A DNA stretch of 43,073 nt, taken from positions 1 to 43,073 of the forward strand of contig JACQKU010000013.1 in the NCBI GenBank assembly GCA_016204335.1, written 5' to 3'. The notes below the pieces were generated by a model. That model saw only the letters and a list, made by a program, of their open reading frames with translations. It had not been told where the DNA came from and did not search any database. This document shows positions 1-6,319 of the stretch, in pieces (the first letter of the stretch is position 1; each line of letters begins with the position of its first letter). A program made the translations under genes and the position numbers. The DNA is from Candidatus Liptonbacteria bacterium. GTDB taxonomy: Bacteria > Patescibacteriota > Minisyncoccia > UBA6257 > 2-01-FULL-56-20.

Positions 1-120
1 ACCGGAAACCGACACTGGTGGATAGGGCGAGTAGCCCAAGGGGAACGAGTGATTCGCCGTTAAGGAACTCGGCAAACAAGCGGCCGTAAGTTCGCGATAA
101 GGCCTGACCAGTGCGTAGCA

Positions 121-206
121 CTGAATCTCGAATAATCTCGAATTATTTGTGATTGATTCGCGAATCAGTCCCGAATTCGAGAAGATTCGTGTTCCAGCGC
201 TGCGCG
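121..206 (+). repeat. Expansion hairpin in 23S helix 63 region
   Basis: Extra sequence between the blocks equivalent to E. coli about 1715 and 1745. Its arms are degenerate copies of an AATCTCGAAT-like unit: aatctcgaataatctcg on the left and the complementary cgaattcgagaagattcg on the right. A second small perfect hairpin, ccagcgc-tgc-gcgctgg, follows. Helix 63 is a known variable site, so the rRNA probably tolerates this as a surface extension. The repeated-unit arms resemble the other palindromes in this window. Confidence 0.6.
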
Positions 207-343
207 CTGGCCCACAGCTAAAGTATTCCTAGCGACTGTTTACCAAAAACACAGCTCCCTGCGAACTCGCAAGAGGATGTATAGGGGGTGACGCCTGACC
301 GATGCGAGAAGGTCAAGGTTGTCGGTCATTGCTTCGCACTGAC

Positions 344-434
344 CCGCGGATTCTCGCGGATATGACGCGGATGAACGCGGATAATTAAAAACTATCTGCG
401 TAAATCAGCGTAGCAATCTGCGTTAATCAGCGTG
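344..434 (+). repeat. GCGGAT-unit palindrome inserted in 23S helix 68 region
   Basis: The left arm (345-384) holds four degenerate cgcggat units. The right arm (394-432) holds the complementary atctgcgtaa / atcagcgtaa units, with an A-rich loop between them. It lies between the helix-68 flanks and the conserved aactataa strand, so in the transcript it would form a long imperfect hairpin on helix 68. The same unit recurs at 1514-1600, in introns 2 and 4, and inside parB. Confidence 0.75.
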
Positions 435-525
435 CCAGAGCGGAGCGATGGCTGAACGACTCAAGCCCTCGTCAATGTCAGCAATAACTATAATTGTTCT
501 AAGGTAGCGCAATTCCTTTCCGGGT

Positions 526-1241
526 AAGTGGAACTTGCCCCTTTTCACCGCAAGGTGAATCGAAAAGCCGGCTAATAACGGTGGACTCCATATGGTAGAA
601 TTACCGTATGGACAATACCGTGGGAAGTCCCGAAGCACATAACGCTTATGTGCTCGGTGACCCCGTAACGACTGAGGCGGAAAGCCAAAATAGGTTGGAT
701 TCATCCAACTATTACACGCCGGCCTCTCTACTGAAGATAAGAAACATACCGGAATATATTTCTGGATATGTTGATGGTGAGGGATGCTTTACGGTCACGT
801 TTAACAAACGTGCAAAAGCAAAATTAGGATGGGAACTTCGACCAAGTTTCTCGGTTAGTCAGAATGAAGATAGACGGCAAGTGCTGGATATTATCCGAGA
901 ATATTTTGGTTGTGGTTCAATCCGTCGTGATTTTGCAGATAAAACAGTAAAGTTTGAGATACGCGATCATAATGATCTTGTGTCGAAAGTTATTCCTCAC
1001 TTTGAAGAATTTCCTTTGCTTTCGAAAAAGCAGAAAGACTTCGAATTGTTCAAAGCGATATGCGAAATTATTCACGTGACAAAACATCTTCAAAAAGATG
1101 GATTTGCAGAAGTGGTAACTCTTGCATATCAGATGAATGGTTCGGGCAAGCGAAAGAGAACGAAAGAGGAAATTATCAATTCTTTAGTGTAGAGAAGATG
1201 ATATAGTCTGATCCTTGCCGTAAGGCAAGATAACACGGAAG
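526..1241 (+). mobile_element. Group I intron 1 in 23S (site L1951)
   Basis: Exon 1 ends in ccgggt and exon 2 resumes with aagttccgg, which reconstitutes E. coli U1951-A1952. The 5' exon gggtaagt pairs with the internal guide acttgccc just downstream, and the wobble U-G pair falls exactly at the splice site. The intron ends in G, as group I introns do. Core strands are visible: aataccgtgggaag (P4 side, about 611), ccccgtaacgactg (P7 5' side, about 660) and gatatagtc (P7 3' side, about 1200). L1951 is an established group I site in bacteria, for example Coxiella burnetii. It encodes an endonuclease between the two P7 strands. Confidence 0.9.
608..1192 (+). CDS. Intron-encoded LAGLIDADG homing endonuclease (single motif)
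   Basis: The frame contains one LAGLIDADG-type motif, EYISGYVDGEG, at about residues 49-59, then the beta-sheet/helix pattern of the one-motif family that works as a homodimer (I-CreI type). It would cut an intronless 23S allele and drive intron spread. The 608 ATG overlaps the intron P4-P6 core, so translation more likely begins further in, for example at the in-frame TTG at 695 or CTG at 731. I give the longest frame. The stop comes just before the P7 3' strand, so the gene fills the P8-side loop. Length and motif spacing fit an intact enzyme. Confidence 0.85.
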   Translation: MDNTVGSPEAHNAYVLGDPVTTEAESQNRLDSSNYYTPASLLKIRNIPEYISGYVDGEGCFTVTFNKRAKAKLGWELRPSFSVSQNEDRRQVLDIIREYFGCGSIRRDFADKTVKFEIRDHNDLVSKVIPHFEEFPLLSKKQKDFELFKAICEIIHVTKHLQKDGFAEVVTLAYQMNGSGKRKRTKEEIINSLV

Positions 1242-1513
1242 AAGTTCCGGAGCGCACGAAAGGCGTAACGACTGGGAAACTGTCTCAACGGCGAGCTCGG
1301 TGAAAATGCGATTCCCGTGAAGACGCGGGATACCTGCAGCGGGACGAAAAGACCCCGGAAGCTTTACTGCAGCTTGGTATTGGCTTTAGGACTTTGATGC
1401 GTAGCGTAGTGGCGAGGATTTGAAGCGCTTCTTTCGGGAGGCGTGGATCCGACAATGAAACAGCCATCTTTAAAGTTTTAAAATCTAACCAGTCCAGAAC
1501 CCAGCTGGGTTCT

Positions 1514-1600
1514 CGCAGACCAACGCAGAACGAACGCGGAACTACGCAGACATTTTATTTTTGTCTGCGTCAGTCAGCGTAAAGTCAGCGTAAGTCGGCG
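1514..1600 (+). repeat. GCGGAT-unit palindrome inserted in 23S helix 79 region
   Basis: It lies between the flanks equivalent to E. coli about 2200 and 2220. The left arm repeats acgcagaac / acgcggaac; the right arm repeats gtcagcgtaa / gtctgcgt. The innermost stem acgcagac-attttattttt-gtctgcgt is perfect. Outer bases (gaacccagctgg / ccagctgggaagctgg) continue the rRNA stem. It belongs to the same family as the copy at 344-434. Confidence 0.75.
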
Positions 1601-1922
1601 ATCCAGCTGGGAAGCTGGATTGGGACAGTGCTTGGTAGGCAGTTTCAATGGGGCGTTGTCCTTAAAAATGTAGATGAACGCCGACTGTACGCAGACAAAT
1701 GCGGACAGTTTATAATCTATGTGCAATTGATTTCCGTTACTGCTTGATGAAAATCAAAAATGTCAATTGTGGGGGACTTATTGCCGTAAGGCAATTCGAA
1801 AACTATCTATATGCTGGAACAACCGAGTATGGAAAACTACTCATGACTATGATATGTTTTGTATATCTAAAGGTCGTAGTAAAAATGTTTTCCTGCGGTC
1901 AATCAGCAGGGAAGTTAAAATT

Positions 1923-2171
1923 ATGTCCTTCGAAATAAAAACGCCTGAAACAGGCGAGAATAGTAGATTAGAACAGTTAAAACAAGAAGCCCTAGAACGA
2001 CTTCAAGGATTCAGAAGGTCATTAGAATTCCATCAAAAAATGATTATGGAAGGTAAGGCAACTGAAGACGAACTTGAGCTTTTGTCAAAAGGGGCAGATG
2101 CTGCAAGAGAAATGTTTAAAGGAGTTCTTGATTTAAAGCACACAGCGAAAAAAGAAGGAGGTAGTAAATAA
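1923..2171 (+). CDS. Small charged intron-encoded protein, no endonuclease motif
   Basis: An 82-residue frame begins at ATG 1923, directly after the core strand gggaagttaaaatt, and ends at the next core strand (acccctcagagac). It thus occupies the P6-side loop where other introns carry homing endonucleases. The product is lysine/glutamate-rich and mostly predicted helix, with LEQLKQEALERLQGF-like heptads from about residue 16 to 45, a second helix at about 50-70 and a basic tail (KHTAKKEGGSK). No LAGLIDADG, GIY-YIG or HNH residues are visible. A longer frame from 1767 would run through the intron core and is less likely. Function unknown; an RNA-binding or splicing-helper role is only a guess. 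Confidence 0.55.
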   Translation: MSFEIKTPETGENSRLEQLKQEALERLQGFRRSLEFHQKMIMEGKATEDELELLSKGADAAREMFKGVLDLKHTAKKEGGSK

Positions 2172-2278
2172 CCCCTCAGAGACTACACGATAGCTCCCGA
2201 TAAAATCGGGATGATAATATAGTCCGAACTTCATGGCGACATGGAGAGACGAGCAGAAATGACTCGTTCGCGCAGCGA

Positions 2279-2362
2279 ACGCGCAGAACTACGCAGACGG
2301 CACGCAGACCAACGCAGAAATTTTTCCGCGTAAGTCAGCGTAAAGTCCGCGTCAGTCCGCGA
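2279..2362 (+). repeat. GCGGAT-unit palindrome near the 3' end of intron 2
   Basis: The left arm holds acgcagac and acgcagacc units; the right arm holds ccgcgtaagtcagcgtaa and gtccgcg units around an aaattttt loop. It lies in the P9-side part of the intron, followed by the small hairpin gttgcgtagcaac. It is outside the catalytic core, so the intron can carry it without harm. Confidence 0.7.
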
Positions 2363-2572
2363 TTGTTGCGTAGCAACAATAATGCCAAAAGAGTAACGGA
2401 GGAGTTTATTAAGGTCGGCTTAGCCCGGATGGAAACCGGGCCGGACGTGCAAAGGCAAAAGCCGGCTTCACTGCAAGACCTACAAGTCGCGCAGATGCGA
2501 AAGCAGAACTTAGTGACCCGACCATACTTAATAGAAAGGTGGGAGACATCAGCTAAAAGCTACTCCGGGGAT

Positions 2573-3578
2573 AAACCCTGAAATAAGGGTCAGTTGTCCA
2601 ACTCCGCAGTGATGCGGAGCAAGGCGCTAGATGCGGTTTCGCGTAGAAACTGCAGCTCGGCGCCGACCGAAACGAATTCTATCCGTTTCGGTGTACGGCT
2701 TATAACGGTGAACTGAGAGACGGTCTTTCCCGAAAGGGTTTTCGTTCTCTTGGAATACCGTGGGAAGTTAAAGGAAAAAAATGTAAAATTGAGCTGTGAA
2801 TTTGACTAAACAGCAAAACGCGGCGATTGTCGGAATGATTCTTGGCGATGCCTATCTTCAGCCAACTGGCAAAAAGAATGCTCGGTTGCGTTTGGAGCAT
2901 AGAGCAGACCACAAAGATTATTTGATTTGGAAAGCCGGACTTTTGCCGAATTTATTTCAAGGCAAGCCAGTTTTTCTTGATCGAGTGCATCCCAAAACAA
3001 AAATGACGTATCATTATGTGCGTCAGCAATCGAATGCGTCGCCTGTGTTGGGTAAAATACGCACCATTTTTTATCCGAATGGACGAAAGATGATTCCGAA
3101 TAATCTCGAAAAATTTCTGCGCGACACTATCGCTTTCGCGATATGGTTTTACGACGATGGCTATTACTATCGCCGCGATCGATGCTCGTATCTCTATTTG
3201 GGGAGAGTATCGAAGCCGGAAGCGGAAATCGCGCGCTCTGCAATTGAGAAAAAATTCGGCATCAAGAGCGTTCTTAACGATAAGAAAAACAAGGGCTTCG
3301 CGCTTTACTTTTCTCGAATGGAAAGTGAAAAAATAAAAGAGGCTCTCCAAAAATACGATGTGCCAGTGATGGCATATAAAATTCCTTTAACCCCGTAACG
3401 ACTTGGTTGCGTTTTGCGACCAGAGTCATCGCGACGACGTTTCGCGATGGCTAACACGCCGTCTCCAGTTTTAGATATCAGCAGTCAGATGTCAGATGCC
3501 GGAACAATCCGCCATCCGAATTCTGAAATCCGATATTCGATTCGGGATGAAGATATAGTCTAATGCATGAATGCATTG
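2573..3578 (+). mobile_element. Group I intron 3 in 23S (site L2449)
   Basis: Exon 3 ends ctccggggat and exon 4 begins aacaggct, the junction U2449-A2450 in the peptidyl-transferase centre. Exon ggau pairs with intron gtcc (about 2598), with U-G at the splice site. The intron ends in G. Core strands are aataccgtgggaagtt (about 2754), accccgtaacgacttg (about 3391) and agatatagtcta (about 3551), almost identical to intron 1. L2449 is a known bacterial group I site (Simkania). The LAGLIDADG gene sits in the P6-side loop. Confidence 0.9.
2796..3398 (+). CDS. Intron-encoded LAGLIDADG homing endonuclease (two-motif type)
   Basis: A 200-residue protein from a GTG start. Two LAGLIDADG-like helices are visible: NAAIVGMILGDAYL at about residues 8-21 and TIAFAIWFYDDGYY at about 108-121, each ending in the acidic residues that bind the metal. 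This fits the LAGLIDADG_2-like family common in rRNA introns. It should nick or cut the intronless L2449 site, or help splicing as a maturase. The stop codon lies inside the conserved core strand ccccgtaac, so gene and ribozyme share bases. No Shine-Dalgarno is evident. An alternative start is not obvious, because the first motif follows within eight residues. Confidence 0.87.
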   Translation: MNLTKQQNAAIVGMILGDAYLQPTGKKNARLRLEHRADHKDYLIWKAGLLPNLFQGKPVFLDRVHPKTKMTYHYVRQQSNASPVLGKIRTIFYPNGRKMIPNNLEKFLRDTIAFAIWFYDDGYYYRRDRCSYLYLGRVSKPEAEIARSAIEKKFGIKSVLNDKKNKGFALYFSRMESEKIKEALQKYDVPVMAYKIPLTP

Positions 3579-3744
3579 AACAGGCTAGTATTGTCCGAGC
3601 GTCCCTAGCGACGACAATGCTCGGCACCTCGATGTCGGCTCGCCCTAGCGCGGGGGTGTAGAAGCTCCCAAGCGTTTGGCTGTTCGCCAATTAAAAGGGC
3701 ACGCGAGCTGGGTTCAGACCGTCAAATAACTCGCCCAGGGCGAG

Positions 3745-3907
3745 CGCGGATTGATGCGGATACGAAAATACCCGCTGATATACGCGGATGAACCCGAGGA
3801 AAAAGACATCGACACGGCGGCCTCCGACGGCAACGTCGGAGAGCGAAATCGTTTGTTAGCATCAGCGTAAATCAGCGTGTATTTCAAAATCAGCGTTGAT
3901 CTGCGTA
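3745..3907 (+). repeat. GCGGAT-unit palindrome with separated arms in intron 4
   Basis: The left arm is 3745-3795 (cgcggattgatgcggata and further units). The right arm is 3860-3907 (atcagcgtaaatcagcgt and further units). Between them is a GC-rich stem, gcctccgacg-gcaa-cgtcggag. The arms would pair over about 45 bases with mismatches. A further one-sided run of four cgcgga units lies at 3973-4013. Confidence 0.65.
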
Positions 3908-4070
3908 TTTGCGAAGCAAATGATGAAAAACCGACTCATATCGGTGAAGTCCTATCGTCCCGCTCGGCGGGACACGCGGATAAACGCGGATCATAACGCG
4001 GATTGACGCGGAAGTTCTTGACCTGTAAACTGATAGGATAATACCGAGGGAAGTTAAGATAAAAATTTTT

Positions 4071-4265
4071 ATGACTAACATCGAAGATGGTCAACATCCT
4101 AGTGAACGTTCAGATGATGAATTAAGTGCAAGACGTAATGAATTACGTACTAGACTACAAAGTCTACGAGAGCAAAGAGTTCAAGCAGTAAGTAACGGGG
4201 ATGAAGACCAAATAAAACTAATTGATACGCAGACAGATGAAATTCTAGATGAATTAGAAAATTAA
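4071..4265 (+). CDS. Small acidic intron-encoded protein, coiled-coil-like
   Basis: A 64-residue frame whose ATG follows the core strand gggaagttaaga by 20-odd bases and which stops before the next core strand, exactly parallel to the small gene of intron 2. The product is strongly charged and probably helical. A DDELSARRNELRTRLQSLRE-type heptad stretch (residues 15-34) is followed by an acidic helix with ILDELEN at the end. There are no nuclease residues. Codon use is AT-rich and unlike the neighbouring GC-rich genes. It resembles the 82-residue protein of intron 2 in size, charge, helix content and position, though not obviously in sequence. Function unknown. Confidence 0.5.
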   Translation: MTNIEDGQHPSERSDDELSARRNELRTRLQSLREQRVQAVSNGDEDQIKLIDTQTDEILDELEN

Positions 4266-4404
4266 AATTAAAATATTAACCCCGTAGAGACTTGATCAGA
4301 AATGATCGGAGTCGCCTCAGGCGACTAACACGTCGGTTCTCCAAATAATTTTTTGGAGAGTGGTATAGTCCAATCCCTCTAGTAATAGAGGAAAATCGTT
4401 TTGC

Positions 4405-4455
4405 GATTCGCAATATTCGTATCATTAGTACCATTTGTATATTGGTATCGATACT
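4405..4455 (+). repeat. Half of an ATACGAAT-type palindrome in intron 4
   Basis: attcgtatcattagtacc followed by atttgtatattggtatcgatac matches the right arm of the intergenic palindromes at 7089, 25741 and 29067. No matching left arm precedes it. It lies in the P9-side tail of the intron. Confidence 0.6.
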
Positions 4456-4616
4456 GCGAGCGAAGCGAGTAAATGCGTGAGACAGGTCGGTCTCTATCTG
4501 CTGCAGGCGTAGATGTTTGAGAGGAGTTGGCCTTAGTACGAGAGGACTTGGCTGAACGAACCTCTGGTGTACCGGCTTTGCCACCAGGTGAAGCGCCGGG
4601 TAGCTATGTTCGGAAG

Positions 4617-4649
<33 letters not shown>

Positions 4650-4780
4650 CACCTCAAGATTAGACATCGTCCGATGCAAATCGGACATGGTTTCGTGGGA
4701 GATTACCACGCATATAGGCCTCAGGTGTAAGGTCCGCAAGGATTTTAGCCGAGAGGTACTAAAAACCAAAAAAATTGCCA

Positions 4781-4970
4781 ACCATCCCAATGCTGACTTT
4801 GCTACAGTTTTCGATTTGAGATAACCGGCGTCGGTTCGACTCCAGCGGTCGAACCGCGCCTGCATCTCGGAACAAAAACTTTTGCTTCGCAAAAGACCGA
4901 GCTTTTTGTTCCTCCGATAGCTTCTCTCAAACCGAAAACTTCCGCGTTGATAACGAAAAAGAGTTTTTAT
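4781..4970 (+). other. 23S-5S spacer with processing stems
   Basis: No tRNA or gene. A long stem is possible between tttcgatttgaga (about 4808) and tctcaaaccgaaa (about 4924), enclosing three hairpins: ggttcgac / gtcgaacc, cttttgc / gcaaaag and a ggaacaaaaa / tttttgttcc closing helix. These look like rRNA precursor processing structures. gaaaaagagtttttat (4955-4970) pairs with ataaaaactctgtttttc after 5S, forming a 5S maturation stem. Confidence 0.6.
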
Positions 4971-5090
4971 TTGCCGGTGTTTTATTTATGTGTGTCCTAC
5001 CTCATCCCATTCCGAACTGAGAAGTAAAAGCACATAAAACCGATGATACTAGTTCCTTCGGGGGCCGGGAAAGTAGGTTACGCCGGCATA
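4971..5090 (+). rRNA. rrf: 5S rRNA
   Basis: The terminal stem ttgccggtg / cgccggca closes a molecule of about 120 nt. The conserved loop cctcatcccattccgaactgag-like block is at 5003-5024, and the 3' domain ggccgggaaagtaggt is at 5063-5078. It follows 23S by about 190 bases and is part of the same rRNA operon. Its last 24 bases and the first bases downstream recur at 6012-6045. Confidence 0.92.
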
Positions 5091-5100
5091 TAAAAACTCT
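5067..5100 (+). repeat. Direct repeat at the 5S 3' end, left copy
   Basis: gggaaagtaggttacgcc through catataaaa is identical over 29 bases to 6012-6040. After one mismatch both copies continue ctct. The left copy is the true end of 5S plus the start of its processing stem or terminator. The two copies bracket a 945-bp cassette, the pattern left by site-specific integration at the 3' end of an RNA gene. Confidence 0.8.
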
Positions 5101-5169
5101 GTTTTTCTTTATCTCGTGGTTGTGGATAACTCGTTTGCCCCCCTCTCTCTCTCCTGTAAGATAAACACG

Positions 5170-5700
5170 ATGGGAAAATCCGAAAGACCACAAGCGGAAA
5201 TGGTGGAATCTGGCGAAGCTCTCAAAGCTCGGCATCAAACATGGATGGAGAAAGCAAAAGAAAACACAGCGACAGCCGCTGGCTATGTTTTGCTTGCTGG
5301 GAGTGGAGGAATTATTCAAATTGGCGCGGTTATGAATGCGGGCGAGGCACTCATAAAAGAACATAATATTGAAAGAGCACTTGCTAGCGTAGGGGTTGCC
5401 GCCCTTGCGTACCTTGTGAATCGTATCGTAGAACATAATGCAGGCAGTTTTTCAAAACACCTCGCTAAACGCCATGAGAGGATAATCCAAGATCGAGTTA
5501 AGAATAGGGCTAGGTGGGCTATGCGTGAGCTGGCCGAGGATGACCCCCAAAAAGCTCAAAGGTTTATCGGCGAGTTAGTAGATGCGTTGGAGCGTGAATT
5601 GCCATATGAGACACAACAGGAGAGAAGCAGTGAAAAATTATTAAGGTATAATGATGAACAAAGAGGAAGACTTATGAGAGAAGATGAGCAAAGGAATTAA
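5170..5700 (+). CDS. Unknown protein with two hydrophobic segments, in 5S-flanked cassette
   Basis: A 176-residue product if started at ATG 5170 (MGKSERP); a longer frame from 5116 adds an unlikely hydrophobic leader that overlaps the 5S terminator. A charged N-terminal helix is followed by two hydrophobic stretches (TAAGYVLLAGSGGIIQIGAV and LASVGVAALAYLVN, about residues 36-55 and 75-90). A long basic/acidic helical C-terminus follows, rich in R, E and Q. This suggests a small membrane-associated protein with a cytoplasmic coiled-coil tail. It is the first of two genes in the cassette bracketed by the 5S repeats. I do not recognise the family. Confidence 0.6.
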   Translation: MGKSERPQAEMVESGEALKARHQTWMEKAKENTATAAGYVLLAGSGGIIQIGAVMNAGEALIKEHNIERALASVGVAALAYLVNRIVEHNAGSFSKHLAKRHERIIQDRVKNRARWAMRELAEDDPQKAQRFIGELVDALERELPYETQQERSSEKLLRYNDEQRGRLMREDEQRN

Positions 5701-5721
5701 GATAAGAAGTAAGTAATTTTT

Positions 5722-6021
5722 ATGAACGAGATTTTTAAAAGACTTTTTGCAAAAAATAATTTACCAGAGGCAGATGTTGCTTCTTTTGCCAAGGAATTTA
5801 GTTCTGTGGTTTTTGTAACATTGGTTGGCGCAACAAATGATAAATTATCCGAAGATGAGCGGACGAAAATCCAGCTGTGTTGGAAGGACGGCAAATCAAA
5901 TGAAGTATTTTCACTTATAAAGAATAAGTACTCAGAAGAGGAGTGGGAGAAGACAATTGAAACTCATATAATGCCTCTCTGGAAGAGCTACGCGAAAGAA
6001 GTGGTTCAATTGGGAAAGTAG
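5722..6021 (+). CDS. Small unknown protein (DUF5663-like?), second gene of the cassette
   Basis: A 99-residue, mainly helical acidic protein without membrane segments. The pattern of an LPE turn, a helix, an LSEDE..K turn, a W/L-rich helix and a final amphipathic helix is reminiscent of the short DUF5663-type proteins of CPR genomes, but I cannot confirm this. The stop codon TAG is supplied by the right copy of the 5S repeat, so the gene ends inside the repeat and its last three residues are encoded by repeat bases. It follows the upstream gene by 21 bases and is probably cotranscribed. Confidence 0.6.
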   Translation: MNEIFKRLFAKNNLPEADVASFAKEFSSVVFVTLVGATNDKLSEDERTKIQLCWKDGKSNEVFSLIKNKYSEEEWEKTIETHIMPLWKSYAKEVVQLGK

Positions 6022-6045
6022 GTTACGCCGGCATATAAAAGCTCT
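6012..6045 (+). repeat. Direct repeat of the 5S 3' end, right copy
   Basis: The second copy of the 5S tail (29 identical bases, one mismatch, then four more identical). No other 5S sequence precedes it, so it is a scar rather than a second 5S gene. The T-rich tail ctcttttta may still act as a terminator. Confidence 0.8.
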
Positions 6046-6283
6046 TTTTAGTTTGCCGATTTATCACGCCGTAGCTTTCCTCGGCCTTCTTAGCCGAAGC
6101 TACTCTCGCCTTGCCGAAGCCTTCGGCGAAGCGCAGGTCGGCGGAGTAGGCAGCGGAGGCGGGCACACAAGCACCATATGCTTCGACTGTGCTCAGCACA
6201 AGCGCGGTTTTTTTATTTTTATTGTATGAAACTTTGTTTCACCAATTGGTTTGCTCGGCAACCGCAAGAATGATAGGTCATTC
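6046..6283 (+). other. Intergenic region with GC-rich inverted repeats
   Basis: No gene seen. It contains ggccttcttagccgaagc and gccgaagccttcggcgaagc stems, and tgtgctcagcaca followed within a few bases by a T7 run (about 6187-6220), a plausible terminator for the rRNA/cassette transcript. It also holds a pair gcaagaatgat / tcattcttgc just before the next promoter. Confidence 0.45.
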
Positions 6284-6312
6284 TTGCGTCGCCTCGCTGC
6301 CAATTGTAGAAT
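6284..6312 (+). promoter_or_regulatory. Promoter for a leaderless transcript
   Basis: A -35 box TTGCGT, a 17-base spacer and a -10 box TAGAAT ending 7 bases before ATG 6320. Transcription would start at or next to the A of the ATG. Confidence 0.5.
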
Positions 6313-6319
6313 AATAGTA

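Larger units (their letters stand above)
1663..2384 (+). mobile_element. Group I intron 2 in 23S (site L2262)
   Basis: Exon 2 ends gttgtcct and exon 3 begins ccaaaagagtaacggagga. The joined tcctcc pairs with ggagga as in E. coli helix 81, placing the insertion after U2262. The intron ends in G. A distant guide candidate gggac (about 1773) pairs with exon gtcct, with U-G at the splice site. Core strands are caatcagcagggaagtt (about 1901), acccctcagagactac (about 2171) and ataatatagtcc (about 2214). Its core differs from the other three introns. It carries GCGGAT-unit repeats near both ends (1677-1710 and 2279-2362) and a small non-endonuclease gene. Confidence 0.82.
3723..4475 (+). mobile_element. 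Group I intron 4 in 23S (site L2593)
   Basis: Exon 4 ends ggttcagaccgt and exon 5 begins cgtgagacagg, reconstituting U2593-C2594. The intron ends in G. Core strands are ataataccgagggaagtt (about 4037), accccgtagagacttg (about 4279) and gtatagtcc (about 4362), clearly related to introns 1 and 3. L2593 is the site of the Chlamydomonas chloroplast intron that encodes I-CreI. Here no endonuclease remains. The intron holds a 64-residue frame, two GCGGAT-unit palindrome arms and, at 4405-4455, half of an intergenic ATACGAAT-type palindrome. Confidence 0.87.

Noticed and set aside
423-704. 93-codon minus-strand frame
   Set aside because: Antisense to 23S rRNA and intron 1 core; no protein-like composition.
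2363-2581. 72-codon open frame on the plus strand
   Set aside because: It lies mostly within 23S exon 3 (2385-2572); the sequence is rRNA, not protein coding.
344-4013. Repeated cgcggat/atcagcgt units as a CRISPR array
   Set aside because: Units are degenerate, contiguous and arranged as inverted arms; there are no regular spacers and no cas genes.
6012-6045. Second 5S rRNA gene
   Set aside because: Only the last about 24 bases of 5S are present; the rest of the molecule is absent, so it is a repeat scar.
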